Positions 27,381 through 35,227 of a stretch of 64,000 bases of DNA are shown here, piece by piece. This DNA is from Cellulophaga sp. HaHaR_3_176 (GTDB lineage: Bacteria > Bacteroidota > Bacteroidia > Flavobacteriales > Flavobacteriaceae): contig NZ_CP058990.1 in assembly GCF_019021925.1 (NCBI RefSeq), positions 372,001-436,000 on the forward strand. Direction: 5' to 3'. The notes under the pieces were generated by a model, which was not told the DNA's origin, did not search any database, and saw only the letters and a program-made list of their open reading frames with translations. The first letter of the stretch is position 1. Every line of letters starts with the position of its first letter. Both the position numbers and the translations under genes were made by a program.

Positions 27381-27393
27381 GTTTGTACAATAA

Positions 27394-27432
27394 TTGTATA
27401 TACAAATGTATAATTGTTTTTTCAATACTCAA
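27394..27432 (-). promoter_or_regulatory. marR promoter with overlapping palindromic operator
   Basis: Minus-strand TTG at 27432-27430 and TACATTTG at 27410-27403 have a 19-bp spacer. The perfect 12-bp palindrome TTGTATATACAA (27405-27394) overlaps the -7 element and the transcript start, the expected position for autorepression by MarR. Confidence 0.75.
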
Positions 27433-27577
27433 TTTAGATGGCTTTTAATGTTTTGTTAAAATTTTAAGTTTTAAAATAGATTTGCTGTTTGAGTAATTAT
27501 TTCTTGTATCTAATAATTTAAATTTTTAAGTTATAATCTTAAAAAGCGGAGTGTAAGGTTTTGAATAAATAATGCAC

Positions 27578-27585
27578 TATTTTTG
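27578..27585 (+). promoter_or_regulatory. -7 element before the rhodanese gene
   Basis: TATTTTTG fits TAnnTTTG and lies 18 bp before the ATG at 27604, so it favours that ATG over the in-frame TTG at 27583. The -33 element is poor. Confidence 0.5.
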
Positions 27586-27603
27586 AAAACTAAAATTTTT
27601 TAT

Positions 27604-27915
27604 ATGGCAGATTTATCACAAAACGAATGGGAAGAGCAATTAGAAAAAGATACTAATGCTTTCATTTTAGATGTAAGAACACCAATAGAGGTAGAAGAAG
27701 GTTATATACCAAATGCTACAAACATAGATATTCACTTAGGACAAGGGTTTTTAGATGAAATAGAAAAATTAGATAAAACTAAAAACTATTATGTGTATTG
27801 CCGATCTGGAGCTAGAAGTGGACAAGCTTGTGCAATAATGAATAGTGTTGGTTTTGAAAATGCTTATAATTTAGAAGGCGGTTTTATGAACTGGCAAGGT
27901 GAGGTTGTTGAGTAA
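27604..27915 (+). CDS. Rhodanese-like sulfurtransferase, single domain
   Basis: 103 residues, one rhodanese domain. Conserved start FILDVRTPIEVEEGYIPNATNID, and the active-site loop YCRSGARSG with the catalytic Cys near residue 67 (six-residue loop CRSGAR, as in GlpE/PspE types). Transfers sulfane sulfur between thiols; physiological donor unknown. Cytoplasmic, no signal peptide. Monocistronic: own promoter and a strong terminator. Confidence 0.92.
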   Translation: MADLSQNEWEEQLEKDTNAFILDVRTPIEVEEGYIPNATNIDIHLGQGFLDEIEKLDKTKNYYVYCRSGARSGQACAIMNSVGFENAYNLEGGFMNWQGEVVE

Positions 27916-27944
27916 GCAATTTTCTTATACATACAAGTAATATT

Positions 27945-27988
27945 AAAGCTCAATAAGTATCTAAGATATTTATTGAGCTTTATTTTTT
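27945..27988 (+). terminator. Terminator after the rhodanese gene
   Basis: A 12-bp perfect stem, AAAGCTCAATAA (27945-27956) with TTATTGAGCTTT (27970-27981), then ATTTTTT. Confidence 0.9.
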
Positions 27989-28035
27989 AAAGGATATTTT
28001 TAAATGTTTATCTTGATGGACTTTAACAATTAAAA

Positions 28036-29316
28036 ATGCGTGAAGATTTACTTCATTTTGTATGGAAGTATAAAAAACTTCAAATACAAAATTTAATTAC
28101 CACTCAAAATGAAAATCTTGAAGTGCTTACTGTCGGTACACACAACTTTAATGAAGGACCAGATTTTTTCAATGCAAAACTTAAAATAGGAAAACAGCTT
28201 TGGGCTGGTAATATTGAACTCCATGTGAATTCATCAGATTGGTTTGTACATGGTCATGAAAAAGACAGTAATTATGATAATGTAATTCTTCATGTTGTTT
28301 GGGAGGATGATGTTTTTATTTATCGAAAAGACAATTCAAGAATTCCGACTTTAGAACTTAAAAATTATATTTCAGCAGAAATTTTAAATTCTTATCAAGA
28401 TTTATTTGACACAAAAACAAAAACCTTTATTAATTGTGAAAAAAAGATAAATTCGTTCGATTCTTTTTTTCTTAAAAACTGGTTAGATAGACTTTACTTT
28501 GAGCGATTAGAAAGCAAATCAAAAATAGTATCAGATCTATTAAACCAAAATCAGAATAATTGGGAACAAGTACTTTTTATACTTTTGTTTAAGAATTTTG
28601 GGTCAAAAGTAAATTCAGATTCTTTTTATAGTTTAGCGGCAAACCTACCTTTTTCGGTTATTAGGAAGGTTAGTGGAAATAAAGAGCAATTAGAAAGTGT
28701 TCTGTTTGGTTTGTCAGGCCTTTTAAATGATGAGTATTTAGATCTGTATTTTATCAACTTAAAAAAAGAATATAAATATTTAAAAACAAAATTTGATTTA
28801 AAAGAAGAAGGTGTTTTAAAGCCTGAGTTTTTTAAATTAAGGCCTCCAAATTTTCCTACCATACGTTTATCACAAATTTCAAGTGTTTATCACAAGCATC
28901 AAAACTTATTTTCAAAACTTATAGAAGCTAAAACGGTTGAAGATATTTATGATCTTTTTGAGGTGACAGCTAGTAAGTATTGGGATAATCATTTTACATT
29001 TGGTAAAGAATCAAAAAAAAACATAAAAAGATTAACGAAGAATTTTATAGACTTACTTATTATAAATACAATCTTACCTTTAAAAGTTTGTTATGCAAAA
29101 CATATTGGGGTTTCTATTGATGAAGAGGTTGTGAGTATTATTTCTGAAATTAAAGCAGAAAATAATAGTGTAATAAGTAACTTCAACACTTTGGGTGTCT
29201 TAATTAATAGTGCAATGGATAGTCAGGCTACCTTACAAATGTATAATGAATATTGTACAAAAAATAAATGTTTACAATGTGCCGTAGGTAGTAGTTTATT
29301 AAAGGATAATAAGTAA
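28036..29316 (+). CDS. DUF2851 family protein
   Basis: 426 residues. The N-terminal third (EDLLHFVWKYKKL, GTHNFNEGPDFFNAKLKIG, WAGNIELHVNSSDWFVHGH, YDNVILHVVWEDD) is the diagnostic DUF2851 block found in Bacteroidota. The acidic/His pattern (NEGPDF...GNIELH) recalls nuclease-like folds, but no activity is established. The C-terminus has paired Cys residues (CTKNKCLQC), suggesting a metal site. It starts a run of tightly packed genes with the PspC-like gene (9 bp) and the potassium channel. Confidence 0.85.
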   Translation: MREDLLHFVWKYKKLQIQNLITTQNENLEVLTVGTHNFNEGPDFFNAKLKIGKQLWAGNIELHVNSSDWFVHGHEKDSNYDNVILHVVWEDDVFIYRKDNSRIPTLELKNYISAEILNSYQDLFDTKTKTFINCEKKINSFDSFFLKNWLDRLYFERLESKSKIVSDLLNQNQNNWEQVLFILLFKNFGSKVNSDSFYSLAANLPFSVIRKVSGNKEQLESVLFGLSGLLNDEYLDLYFINLKKEYKYLKTKFDLKEEGVLKPEFFKLRPPNFPTIRLSQISSVYHKHQNLFSKLIEAKTVEDIYDLFEVTASKYWDNHFTFGKESKKNIKRLTKNFIDLLIINTILPLKVCYAKHIGVSIDEEVVSIISEIKAENNSVISNFNTLGVLINSAMDSQATLQMYNEYCTKNKCLQCAVGSSLLKDNK

Positions 29317-29325
29317 TTTTAGCTG

Positions 29326-29553
29326 ATGAAATTATTATATCATATTTTATATTTTTTTCAAAAGCGTGGCTTTGAGGTTTGCGGGCGAATAGCAGAACGA
29401 TTAGGTATACGAGCAAGAATAGTGCGGACATCATTTATATATTTAACTTTTGTAACTCTTGGTTTTGGCTTTGCATTGTATTTGTTTGTTTTTTTTTGGT
29501 TGCGAATAAAAGACTTAGTATATACTAAAAGAACTTCTGTATTTGATTTGTAA
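29326..29553 (+). CDS. PspC-domain small membrane protein
   Basis: 75 residues. It matches a PspC domain: GFEVCGRIAERLGIRARIVRTSFIYL, then one membrane helix (FVTLGFGFALYLFVFFWL). PspC proteins take part in envelope-stress sensing. It lacks the long C-terminus of full-size PspC proteins. The gap to the next gene is 2 bp, so it is co-transcribed with the channel. Confidence 0.75.
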   Translation: MKLLYHILYFFQKRGFEVCGRIAERLGIRARIVRTSFIYLTFVTLGFGFALYLFVFFWLRIKDLVYTKRTSVFDL

Positions 29554-29555
29554 CA

Positions 29556-30563
29556 ATGATAAAACTATTTAGGTCTAAAATTTATTTAGCACTTTTTCTA
29601 ATGAGCTTCGTGCTTACATTTGGTGTTTTGGGTTATAGGTTCATATCTGATTATGATTGGATAGATGCTTTTTACATGACAATTATTACGGTTACAACCG
29701 TTGGCTTTTCAGAAGTACGACCGCTAGATACAGAATCAAAAATTTTCACAGTATTCCTTATTATTTCAAGTGTTTTTATTTTTGCTTTTGCTATATCGGT
29801 AGTTACAGAGTATATATTAAGTAGAAATTCATTACAATTATTAAAAAAGAAAAAAGTGAAAAACAAGATAAGTAAGTTGTCAAATCACGTAATAGTTTGT
29901 GGTTTTGGAAGAAACGGACAACAGTCTTCAGAACGTTTAACTGCTTATAAAAAACCTTTTGTTGTTATTGAAAAAGATAAAGAGGTTATTGAGCGTTTTG
30001 AAAATGATTTGCTTTTTGTAGAAGGTGATGCAAATGATGATGATGTGTTACATGAAGCGGGAATTGCAAAAGCTCAATTTTTAATAACAGCTTTGCCTGA
30101 TGATGCTGCAAATTTATTTGTTGTTTTATCAGCTAGGCAAATGAATAAAGATTTATTTATCATAAGTAGAGCATCATTAGCAACATCACAAAAAAAGTTA
30201 GTTCTTGCAGGTGCAAATAAAGTTATCATGCCAGATAAAATAGGAGGTGATCATATGGCTTCGCTAGTAGTGATGCCAGATTTGATTACTTTCATGGATA
30301 AGCTTTCTATAGAAGGGGAACATACTACCAATTTAGAAGAGGTTGCAATTGAAGATTTTGCTGATCAAGTAGAGTGTAACTCATTAAGAGATTTAGATTT
30401 ACGAAGAAAAACAGGTTGCACAATAATAGGGTATATTGCTCCGGATGGTACATATATTATAAACCCAGAAGCAGACTTAAGATTGCAGCCAAAAAGTAAG
30501 GTAATAGTTTTAGGGAGGCCAGAACAAATTAGGAAACTAAACGAAATGTTTCATATTGTTTGA
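29556..30563 (+). CDS. Two-helix potassium channel with RCK (TrkA-N/TrkA-C) domains
   Basis: 335 residues. TM1 (about 8-26), pore helix, selectivity filter TVTTVGFSEV near residues 46-55, TM2 (about 65-88), then a TrkA-N Rossmann domain (HVIVCGFGRNGQ, dinucleotide motif) and a TrkA-C domain near the C-terminus. This is the MthK-like layout, gated by ligand binding to the RCK domains. The filter has Phe-Ser in place of Tyr-Gly of the canonical TVGYG, which may alter ion selectivity. Inner membrane. Confidence 0.88.
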   Translation: MIKLFRSKIYLALFLMSFVLTFGVLGYRFISDYDWIDAFYMTIITVTTVGFSEVRPLDTESKIFTVFLIISSVFIFAFAISVVTEYILSRNSLQLLKKKKVKNKISKLSNHVIVCGFGRNGQQSSERLTAYKKPFVVIEKDKEVIERFENDLLFVEGDANDDDVLHEAGIAKAQFLITALPDDAANLFVVLSARQMNKDLFIISRASLATSQKKLVLAGANKVIMPDKIGGDHMASLVVMPDLITFMDKLSIEGEHTTNLEEVAIEDFADQVECNSLRDLDLRRKTGCTIIGYIAPDGTYIINPEADLRLQPKSKVIVLGRPEQIRKLNEMFHIV

Positions 30564-30650
30564 TGATATTTCGACGGTTTACTTGATTGCGTTGATTTTT
30601 TTTAGGATATTGCTAGCGACTAGACTAATTATAAATAATTTAAATTTACT

Positions 30651-32735
30651 ATGAAGAAGTACCTATATTTTCTTTTCCTTTCAATTTCAATATCATTTTC
30701 AAGTTTTGCTCAGGATTTTGATGTAGAAGGAAAAGTTTTAAACCCATCCACTACTATCAATGATGGTGTTATTAGTTTGAAAGTAACAGGTGGTGTTGAA
30801 CCATATAGTTATAAATGGAGTAATGAAAATACACCATTGACTTCAAATAAGTCTACAGGGCTTGTTGAAGGAGTTCCTTATACAGTTGTGGTTACTGATT
30901 CTGACGGTAAAGCGGTCACCAAGGTTTTTGCTGTAGAAGCGGATGCTATTACAGAAATTTTTAACGGAACAATGACTCCAGCAGTAAATGCTTTGGGGTC
31001 TGTTTTGTTTTGGGACCCATTTGCGGCATTAGGTCTTTACGATCCTGTTGTTTATTCAGATCTAAAAAGAGTTGGTGTTCCTGACTGGTATCCTGGTTTA
31101 AAAGATAAATTTACTCTTAAAAAATGGCTTAAGTCTGATGGATCTAAAGTAGAGAAAGGTGACGATATAGCTGTTTTAATTAATAATGCAGGTAAAGAGC
31201 AAACGGTAAAAGCAAACGCTAAAGGAAGCTTAAAGCAGTTAACGGCTGGTGGTAGTGTAGTTTACAATTCCGAAAATCAAAAGCATATTATTGAGCAAGG
31301 GGCTCATTTTTTTGCAGAAATAAATTATGATACTCCAGTGGTTGTGACACATCCAAACGGAGATCCTGTTACTAAACCAATTTCTTTTATTGTTATTTGG
31401 TTAGTATTAGGGGCTACTTTCTTTACTATTAGAATGGGCTTTATTAATATTCGAGGTTTTGGTCATGCAATTGATTTAGCAAAAGGTAAATATGATAATC
31501 CAGATGCACCAGGGCAAGTAACACATTTTCAAGCATTAGCTACTGCTGTTTCAGGTACTGTAGGTTTGGGTAATATTGCTGGTGTTGCAGTTGCAGTATC
31601 ACTTGGTGGGGCAGGAGCAACTTTTTGGATGATTGTATGTGGTTTGTTAGGTATGTCTTCAAAATTTGTAGAATGTACTTTAGGTGTAAAATATAGAGAT
31701 ATTCTTCCTGATGGAAGAGTATTTGGAGGGCCAATGAATTATCTGCGTTACGGTTTAGAAAAAAGAAATATGAAAGGCTTAGGTAAAGTTCTTGCAGGTT
31801 TATTTGCGGTTCTTGCTGTAGGTGCTTCTTTTGGAGGTGGAAACATGTTTCAAGCAAATCAATCTTTTGAACAGTTAGCAGGTCAGTTTCCTGTATTAGA
31901 AGGTAATGGTTTTTGGTTCGGTATTGTAACAGCTATTCTAGTAGGTGTTGTAATTATTGGTGGTATTAATAGTATTGCAAATGTAACAGGGAAGATAGTT
32001 CCTGTAATGGCATCGATATATATCGTAGCTGCATTGGCGGTTATTATAATGAATATAGAAAATATAGGGCCAGCTTTTTCAGCTATTTATGATGGTGCTT
32101 TTAGTCCTTCTGCATTAAGAGGTGGTGTAATTGGGGTGTTAGTCATAGGTTTTCAAAGGGCAGCTTTCTCTAATGAGGCAGGTGTTGGTTCAGCAGCTAT
32201 TGCGCATAGTACTGCAAAAACAAATCATCCGCCATCAGAGGGTTTTGTTGCTTTATTAGAGCCTTTTATAGATACTGTTGTTGTTTGTACGCTAACAGCT
32301 TTAGTATTGATATTTACGGGTATGCATGAAGTAGAAGGTATGGCGGGTGCTCAGTTAACATCTGATGCTTTTGGTAGTCAAATTTCTTGGTTCCCATATG
32401 TATTGGCATTGGCAGTTTTCTTATTTGCATTTTCTACAATGATTTCTTGGTCTTATTATGGAATGAGAGCTTGGACTTACCTTTTTGGAAAGAGTAAAAG
32501 AACTGAGTTTATTTACAAAATGTTCTTTTTAGTATTTGTTGTAATAGGTGCATCTGTAAGTTTAGGAGCTGTATTAGATTTTTCAGATATGATGATTCTA
32601 GCAATGTCTTTCCCTAATATTATAGGACTTTATATAATGTCTGGTGAGGTTAAAAAAGATTTAAAGGAGTATTTGATAAAATTAAAATCAAATCAATTAT
32701 TTAGAAGACAAAGAGAAGAAGAGGCTGCTAAATAA
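30651..32735 (+). CDS. AGCS-family sodium:alanine/glycine symporter with periplasmic N-terminal domains
   Basis: 694 residues, about 200 longer than usual AGCS members. A signal peptide ([21 protein letters not shown] region) leads into a SprB-repeat-like Ig domain (about 24-100; [23 protein letters not shown]), an amphipathic link, then a biotinyl/lipoyl-like segment (about 155-235; [19 protein letters not shown]) lacking the modifiable Lys motif. The transporter (about 243-680) has the AGCS signature [20 protein letters not shown] and about 10-11 membrane helices. It imports small amino acids with Na+. It begins a unit with the helix-hairpin-helix and acyl-CoA dehydrogenase genes. Confidence 0.9.
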   Translation: MKKYLYFLFLSISISFSSFAQDFDVEGKVLNPSTTINDGVISLKVTGGVEPYSYKWSNENTPLTSNKSTGLVEGVPYTVVVTDSDGKAVTKVFAVEADAITEIFNGTMTPAVNALGSVLFWDPFAALGLYDPVVYSDLKRVGVPDWYPGLKDKFTLKKWLKSDGSKVEKGDDIAVLINNAGKEQTVKANAKGSLKQLTAGGSVVYNSENQKHIIEQGAHFFAEINYDTPVVVTHPNGDPVTKPISFIVIWLVLGATFFTIRMGFINIRGFGHAIDLAKGKYDNPDAPGQVTHFQALATAVSGTVGLGNIAGVAVAVSLGGAGATFWMIVCGLLGMSSKFVECTLGVKYRDILPDGRVFGGPMNYLRYGLEKRNMKGLGKVLAGLFAVLAVGASFGGGNMFQANQSFEQLAGQFPVLEGNGFWFGIVTAILVGVVIIGGINSIANVTGKIVPVMASIYIVAALAVIIMNIENIGPAFSAIYDGAFSPSALRGGVIGVLVIGFQRAAFSNEAGVGSAAIAHSTAKTNHPPSEGFVALLEPFIDTVVVCTLTALVLIFTGMHEVEGMAGAQLTSDAFGSQISWFPYVLALAVFLFAFSTMISWSYYGMRAWTYLFGKSKRTEFIYKMFFLVFVVIGASVSLGAVLDFSDMMILAMSFPNIIGLYIMSGEVKKDLKEYLIKLKSNQLFRRQREEEAAK

Positions 32736-32746
32736 TAAATAAAATC

Positions 32747-33619
32747 ATGAATAAATTTAAATCCCACTTCAAGTTCGATAAACAAGAACGAAGTGGGATT
32801 TTCTTTTTATTAGGCATAATAATATTTTTACAATTAGGCTATTATGCTTATAAATCATATAAGACAGATAATGATTCAAGCTTTGTCTTAAATCAAGAAG
32901 TTGAAAAACGAGTCTTACTTCTAAAGAAAAACAAGGAGAAAGATGGAAAATCTTTTTTTCCGTTCAACCCTAATTATATTTCAGATTATAAAGGTTATAA
33001 ATTAGGAATGTCTGTTAAGGAAATAAAAAGGCTTCACAAATATAGAAGTCAAAATAAATTTGTTAATTCAAATTTAGAGTTTCAAGTAGTTACAAGGGTT
33101 TCAGATTCTTTATTAAATATAATCTCTCCTTTTTTTAAATTTCCAGAATGGAAAACATTCAAAAAATATAATACGAAACAAAATAATACTTCTAAAGCTC
33201 AAAATAAGAATAGTTTAGTAATAAAACAGGATATTAATAAAGCTTCGTCAGAAGATTTTAAAACTATTTACGGTATAGGTGATAAACTTTCATTGCGAAT
33301 TGTTAAGTTTAGAGATAGGCTAGGGGGGTTCTTGGTCGAAGATCAATTATATGATGTTTATGGTTTAAAACCTGAAGTAGTCGAAAAAACACTTCAGAAA
33401 TTTAAAATTATAACGAAACCCAATATCATTAAAATTAACTTGAACACATCTTCAGCATCAGAGTTATCTAAAAATTTATATTTAAATTATATTCTTTCTA
33501 ATAAAATAGTTCAATACAGAGAGGAAAATAATGGGTTTTCATCTTTTGAGGAATTGTCGAAAATAGAGGGATTTCCTTCAGAAAAAATTAATAGAATATC
33601 TTTATATTTGGCTTTATAA
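32747..33619 (+). CDS. ComEA-like helix-hairpin-helix membrane protein
   Basis: 290 residues. The N-terminal SHFKFDKQERSGIFFL block is typical of Bacteroidota ComEA-like proteins and leads into one membrane helix (about 17-35). Two helix-hairpin-helix repeats follow at about 165-225 (INKASSEDFKTIYGIGDKLSLRIVKFRDRLGG) and 233-288 (LNTSSASELSKNLY..., FSSFEELSKIEGF). ComEA proteins bind incoming DNA in competence; a DNA-binding periplasmic role is inferred. Starts 11 bp after the AGCS gene. Its first codons encode a strong RNA hairpin (see 32759-32807). Confidence 0.82.
   Translation: MNKFKSHFKFDKQERSGIFFLLGIIIFLQLGYYAYKSYKTDNDSSFVLNQEVEKRVLLLKKNKEKDGKSFFPFNPNYISDYKGYKLGMSVKEIKRLHKYRSQNKFVNSNLEFQVVTRVSDSLLNIISPFFKFPEWKTFKKYNTKQNNTSKAQNKNSLVIKQDINKASSEDFKTIYGIGDKLSLRIVKFRDRLGGFLVEDQLYDVYGLKPEVVEKTLQKFKIITKPNIIKINLNTSSASELSKNLYLNYILSNKIVQYREENNGFSSFEELSKIEGFPSEKINRISLYLAL
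32759..32807 (+). terminator. Terminator-like hairpin inside the start of the helix-hairpin-helix gene
   Basis: AAATCCCACTTC (32759-32770) pairs perfectly with GAAGTGGGATTT (32790-32801); an inner GTTC/GAAC stem adds 4 bp. The stem is followed by TCTTTTTATT. It looks like a Rho-independent terminator for the AGCS gene, placed in codons 5-21 of the next gene. Confidence 0.65.
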
Positions 33620-33631
33620 AAAAAAAGACCT

Positions 33632-34798
33632 ATGAAAAGTATGTACTTCACTGAAGAACATGAGTTGTTTAGAGCAAGCTTGAAAGATTTTTTGAAAAAA
33701 GAAGTTGTTCCTCATATTGATAAATGGGAGGCAACTGGAACTATCGAACGTTTTATTTGGAAAAAGTTTGGAGACATGGGGTACTTTGGGCTTGCTACAG
33801 CAGAAGCAGATGGAGGTTTAGGGTTAGATTTGTTCTATACAGTAATTCTTTTAGAAGAACTTCAGAAAATTAATTCAGGAGGTTTTGCGGCTGCTATATG
33901 GGCGCATTCGTATTTAGCAATGACTCATTTAAACAAAGAGGCTGACTCGGCAATCAAAGAGCAGTATTTGACGCCAAGTGTTCTTGGTGATAAAATAGGC
34001 TGTTTGTGTATTACAGAGCCATTTGGAGGTAGTGATGTTGCGGGTATGCGAACTAATGCTGAAAAAAACGGAGATACTTATGTTATTAATGGATCAAAGA
34101 CATTTATAACAAATGGAGTTTATTGTGATTATATGATAGTTGCGGCTAAAACTAAACCAGAATTAGGAAATAAAGGGATAAGTATTTTTATAATCGACAA
34201 GAATACAGATGGAGTTTCGGCTACAAAATTAGACAAATTAGGATGGCGTGCTTCTGATACAGGGGAAATTGCTTTTGATAATGTTGTGATACCAGCATCT
34301 AATCTAATGGGTGAAGAAAATAAAGGATTCTCTTATATAATGGAGCATTTTGCATTGGAAAGGTTGATAATGGGTGTTAATGCTCATGCGCGTGCTGAAT
34401 ATGCTTTAGATTATGCTCAACAATACATGTCTGAGCGTCATGCTTTTGGTAATGCTATAAATAAATATCAGGCTTTAAGGCATAGATTTGTAGATCTTTA
34501 TGCTGATATGGAAATTTGTAGAGAGTATAATTACTTAGTGGCATATAGATTAAATAAAGGGGAATATGTAGTTAAAGAGGCTACAATTTCAAAATTGAAA
34601 TCTACTGAAATGGCAGATAAGGCTATTTACGAGTGTTTACAGTTTTTAGGGGGTTATGGTTATATGGAAGATTATCCGATGGCTAGACTTTTGAGAGATA
34701 GTAGGCTTGGGCCTATTGGAGGAGGAACTTCAGAGATTTTAAAAGAAATTTTATCTAAAATTATTATAGATAAAAAAGAATATAAAACAGTAGAATAG
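33632..34798 (+). CDS. Acyl-CoA dehydrogenase
   Basis: 388 residues, FAD-dependent. N-terminal helical domain, central beta domain (CITEPFGGSDVAGMRTNAEK, GSKTFITNG), C-terminal helical domain (ERLIMGVNAHARAEYALDYAQQYMSERHAFG, QFLGGYGYMEDYPMARLLRDSR). The usual catalytic Glu of the C-terminal YEGT motif is Gly here (IGGGTSEI). A Glu in FALERL could take the role, as in isovaleryl- and long-chain-type enzymes. Substrate cannot be fixed. 12 bp after the helix-hairpin-helix gene. Confidence 0.9.
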   Translation: MKSMYFTEEHELFRASLKDFLKKEVVPHIDKWEATGTIERFIWKKFGDMGYFGLATAEADGGLGLDLFYTVILLEELQKINSGGFAAAIWAHSYLAMTHLNKEADSAIKEQYLTPSVLGDKIGCLCITEPFGGSDVAGMRTNAEKNGDTYVINGSKTFITNGVYCDYMIVAAKTKPELGNKGISIFIIDKNTDGVSATKLDKLGWRASDTGEIAFDNVVIPASNLMGEENKGFSYIMEHFALERLIMGVNAHARAEYALDYAQQYMSERHAFGNAINKYQALRHRFVDLYADMEICREYNYLVAYRLNKGEYVVKEATISKLKSTEMADKAIYECLQFLGGYGYMEDYPMARLLRDSRLGPIGGGTSEILKEILSKIIIDKKEYKTVE

Positions 34799-34861
34799 TA
34801 ATAATGATAGGGTGTTGAGGTGTTTTGGCAAATAAAACATGAATTTTATTTTGAATTTATA

Positions 34862-34891
34862 TTTGTTAATCGATAAAAAATATTATATTTG
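34862..34891 (+). promoter_or_regulatory. Promoter of rpsU
   Basis: TTTG at 34862-34865 and TATATTTG at 34884-34891, spacer 18 bp. Leader of roughly 30 nt carrying an SD. Confidence 0.82.
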
Positions 34892-34911
34892 CAGCCTTAA
34901 TCACTAAAGAG

Positions 34912-34918
34912 AGGAGGT
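34912..34918 (+). promoter_or_regulatory. Strong Shine-Dalgarno sequence of rpsU
   Basis: AGGAGGT lies 8-9 nt before the rpsU ATG at 34927, complementary to the anti-SD at the 3' end of 16S rRNA. The other starts I checked in this window lack an SD. In flavobacterial ribosomes bS21 with bS6 and bS18 hides the anti-SD, so an SD on the bS21 gene fits autoregulation: ribosomes lacking bS21 would translate it best. Confidence 0.85.
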
Positions 34919-34926
34919 TTTAGCCC

Positions 34927-35121
34927 ATGTTAATTATACCAATAAAAGAAGGAGAAAACATAGATAGAGCATTAAAGCGTTTCAAGCGTAAGTTCGATAG
35001 AACTGGAACAATGCGTCAATTAAGAAAGCGTCAACAATTTAATAAGCCTTCTGTAGAGCGTAGAGCTCAGATTCAGAAAGCACATTATATTCAAGGTTTA
35101 AGAGATCAAGAAGAAATATAA
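34927..35121 (+). CDS. rpsU: 30S ribosomal protein bS21
   Basis: 64 residues. Typical bS21: LIIPIKEGENIDRALKRFKRKFDRTG, RQLRKRQQFNKPSVERRAQ. Very basic and helical. It sits at the 30S platform near the 3' end of 16S rRNA and in Bacteroidia helps to sequester the anti-SD. Own promoter, strong SD and own terminator, so it is regulated apart from xerC. Confidence 0.98.
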   Translation: MLIIPIKEGENIDRALKRFKRKFDRTGTMRQLRKRQQFNKPSVERRAQIQKAHYIQGLRDQEEI

Positions 35122-35145
35122 TTTACAGTAATATATTATAATATT

Positions 35146-35178
35146 AAAGCCTTGCATTTATTGCAAGGCTTTTTTTTG
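35146..35178 (+). terminator. Terminator of rpsU
   Basis: AAAGCCTTGCA (35146-35156) and TGCAAGGCTTT (35162-35172) form a perfect 11-bp stem followed by eight T. Confidence 0.95.
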
Positions 35179-35227
35179 TTTTCAATTTAATTTTTTAAAA
35201 GTGTGGTATATATTATAACTTTACTTT

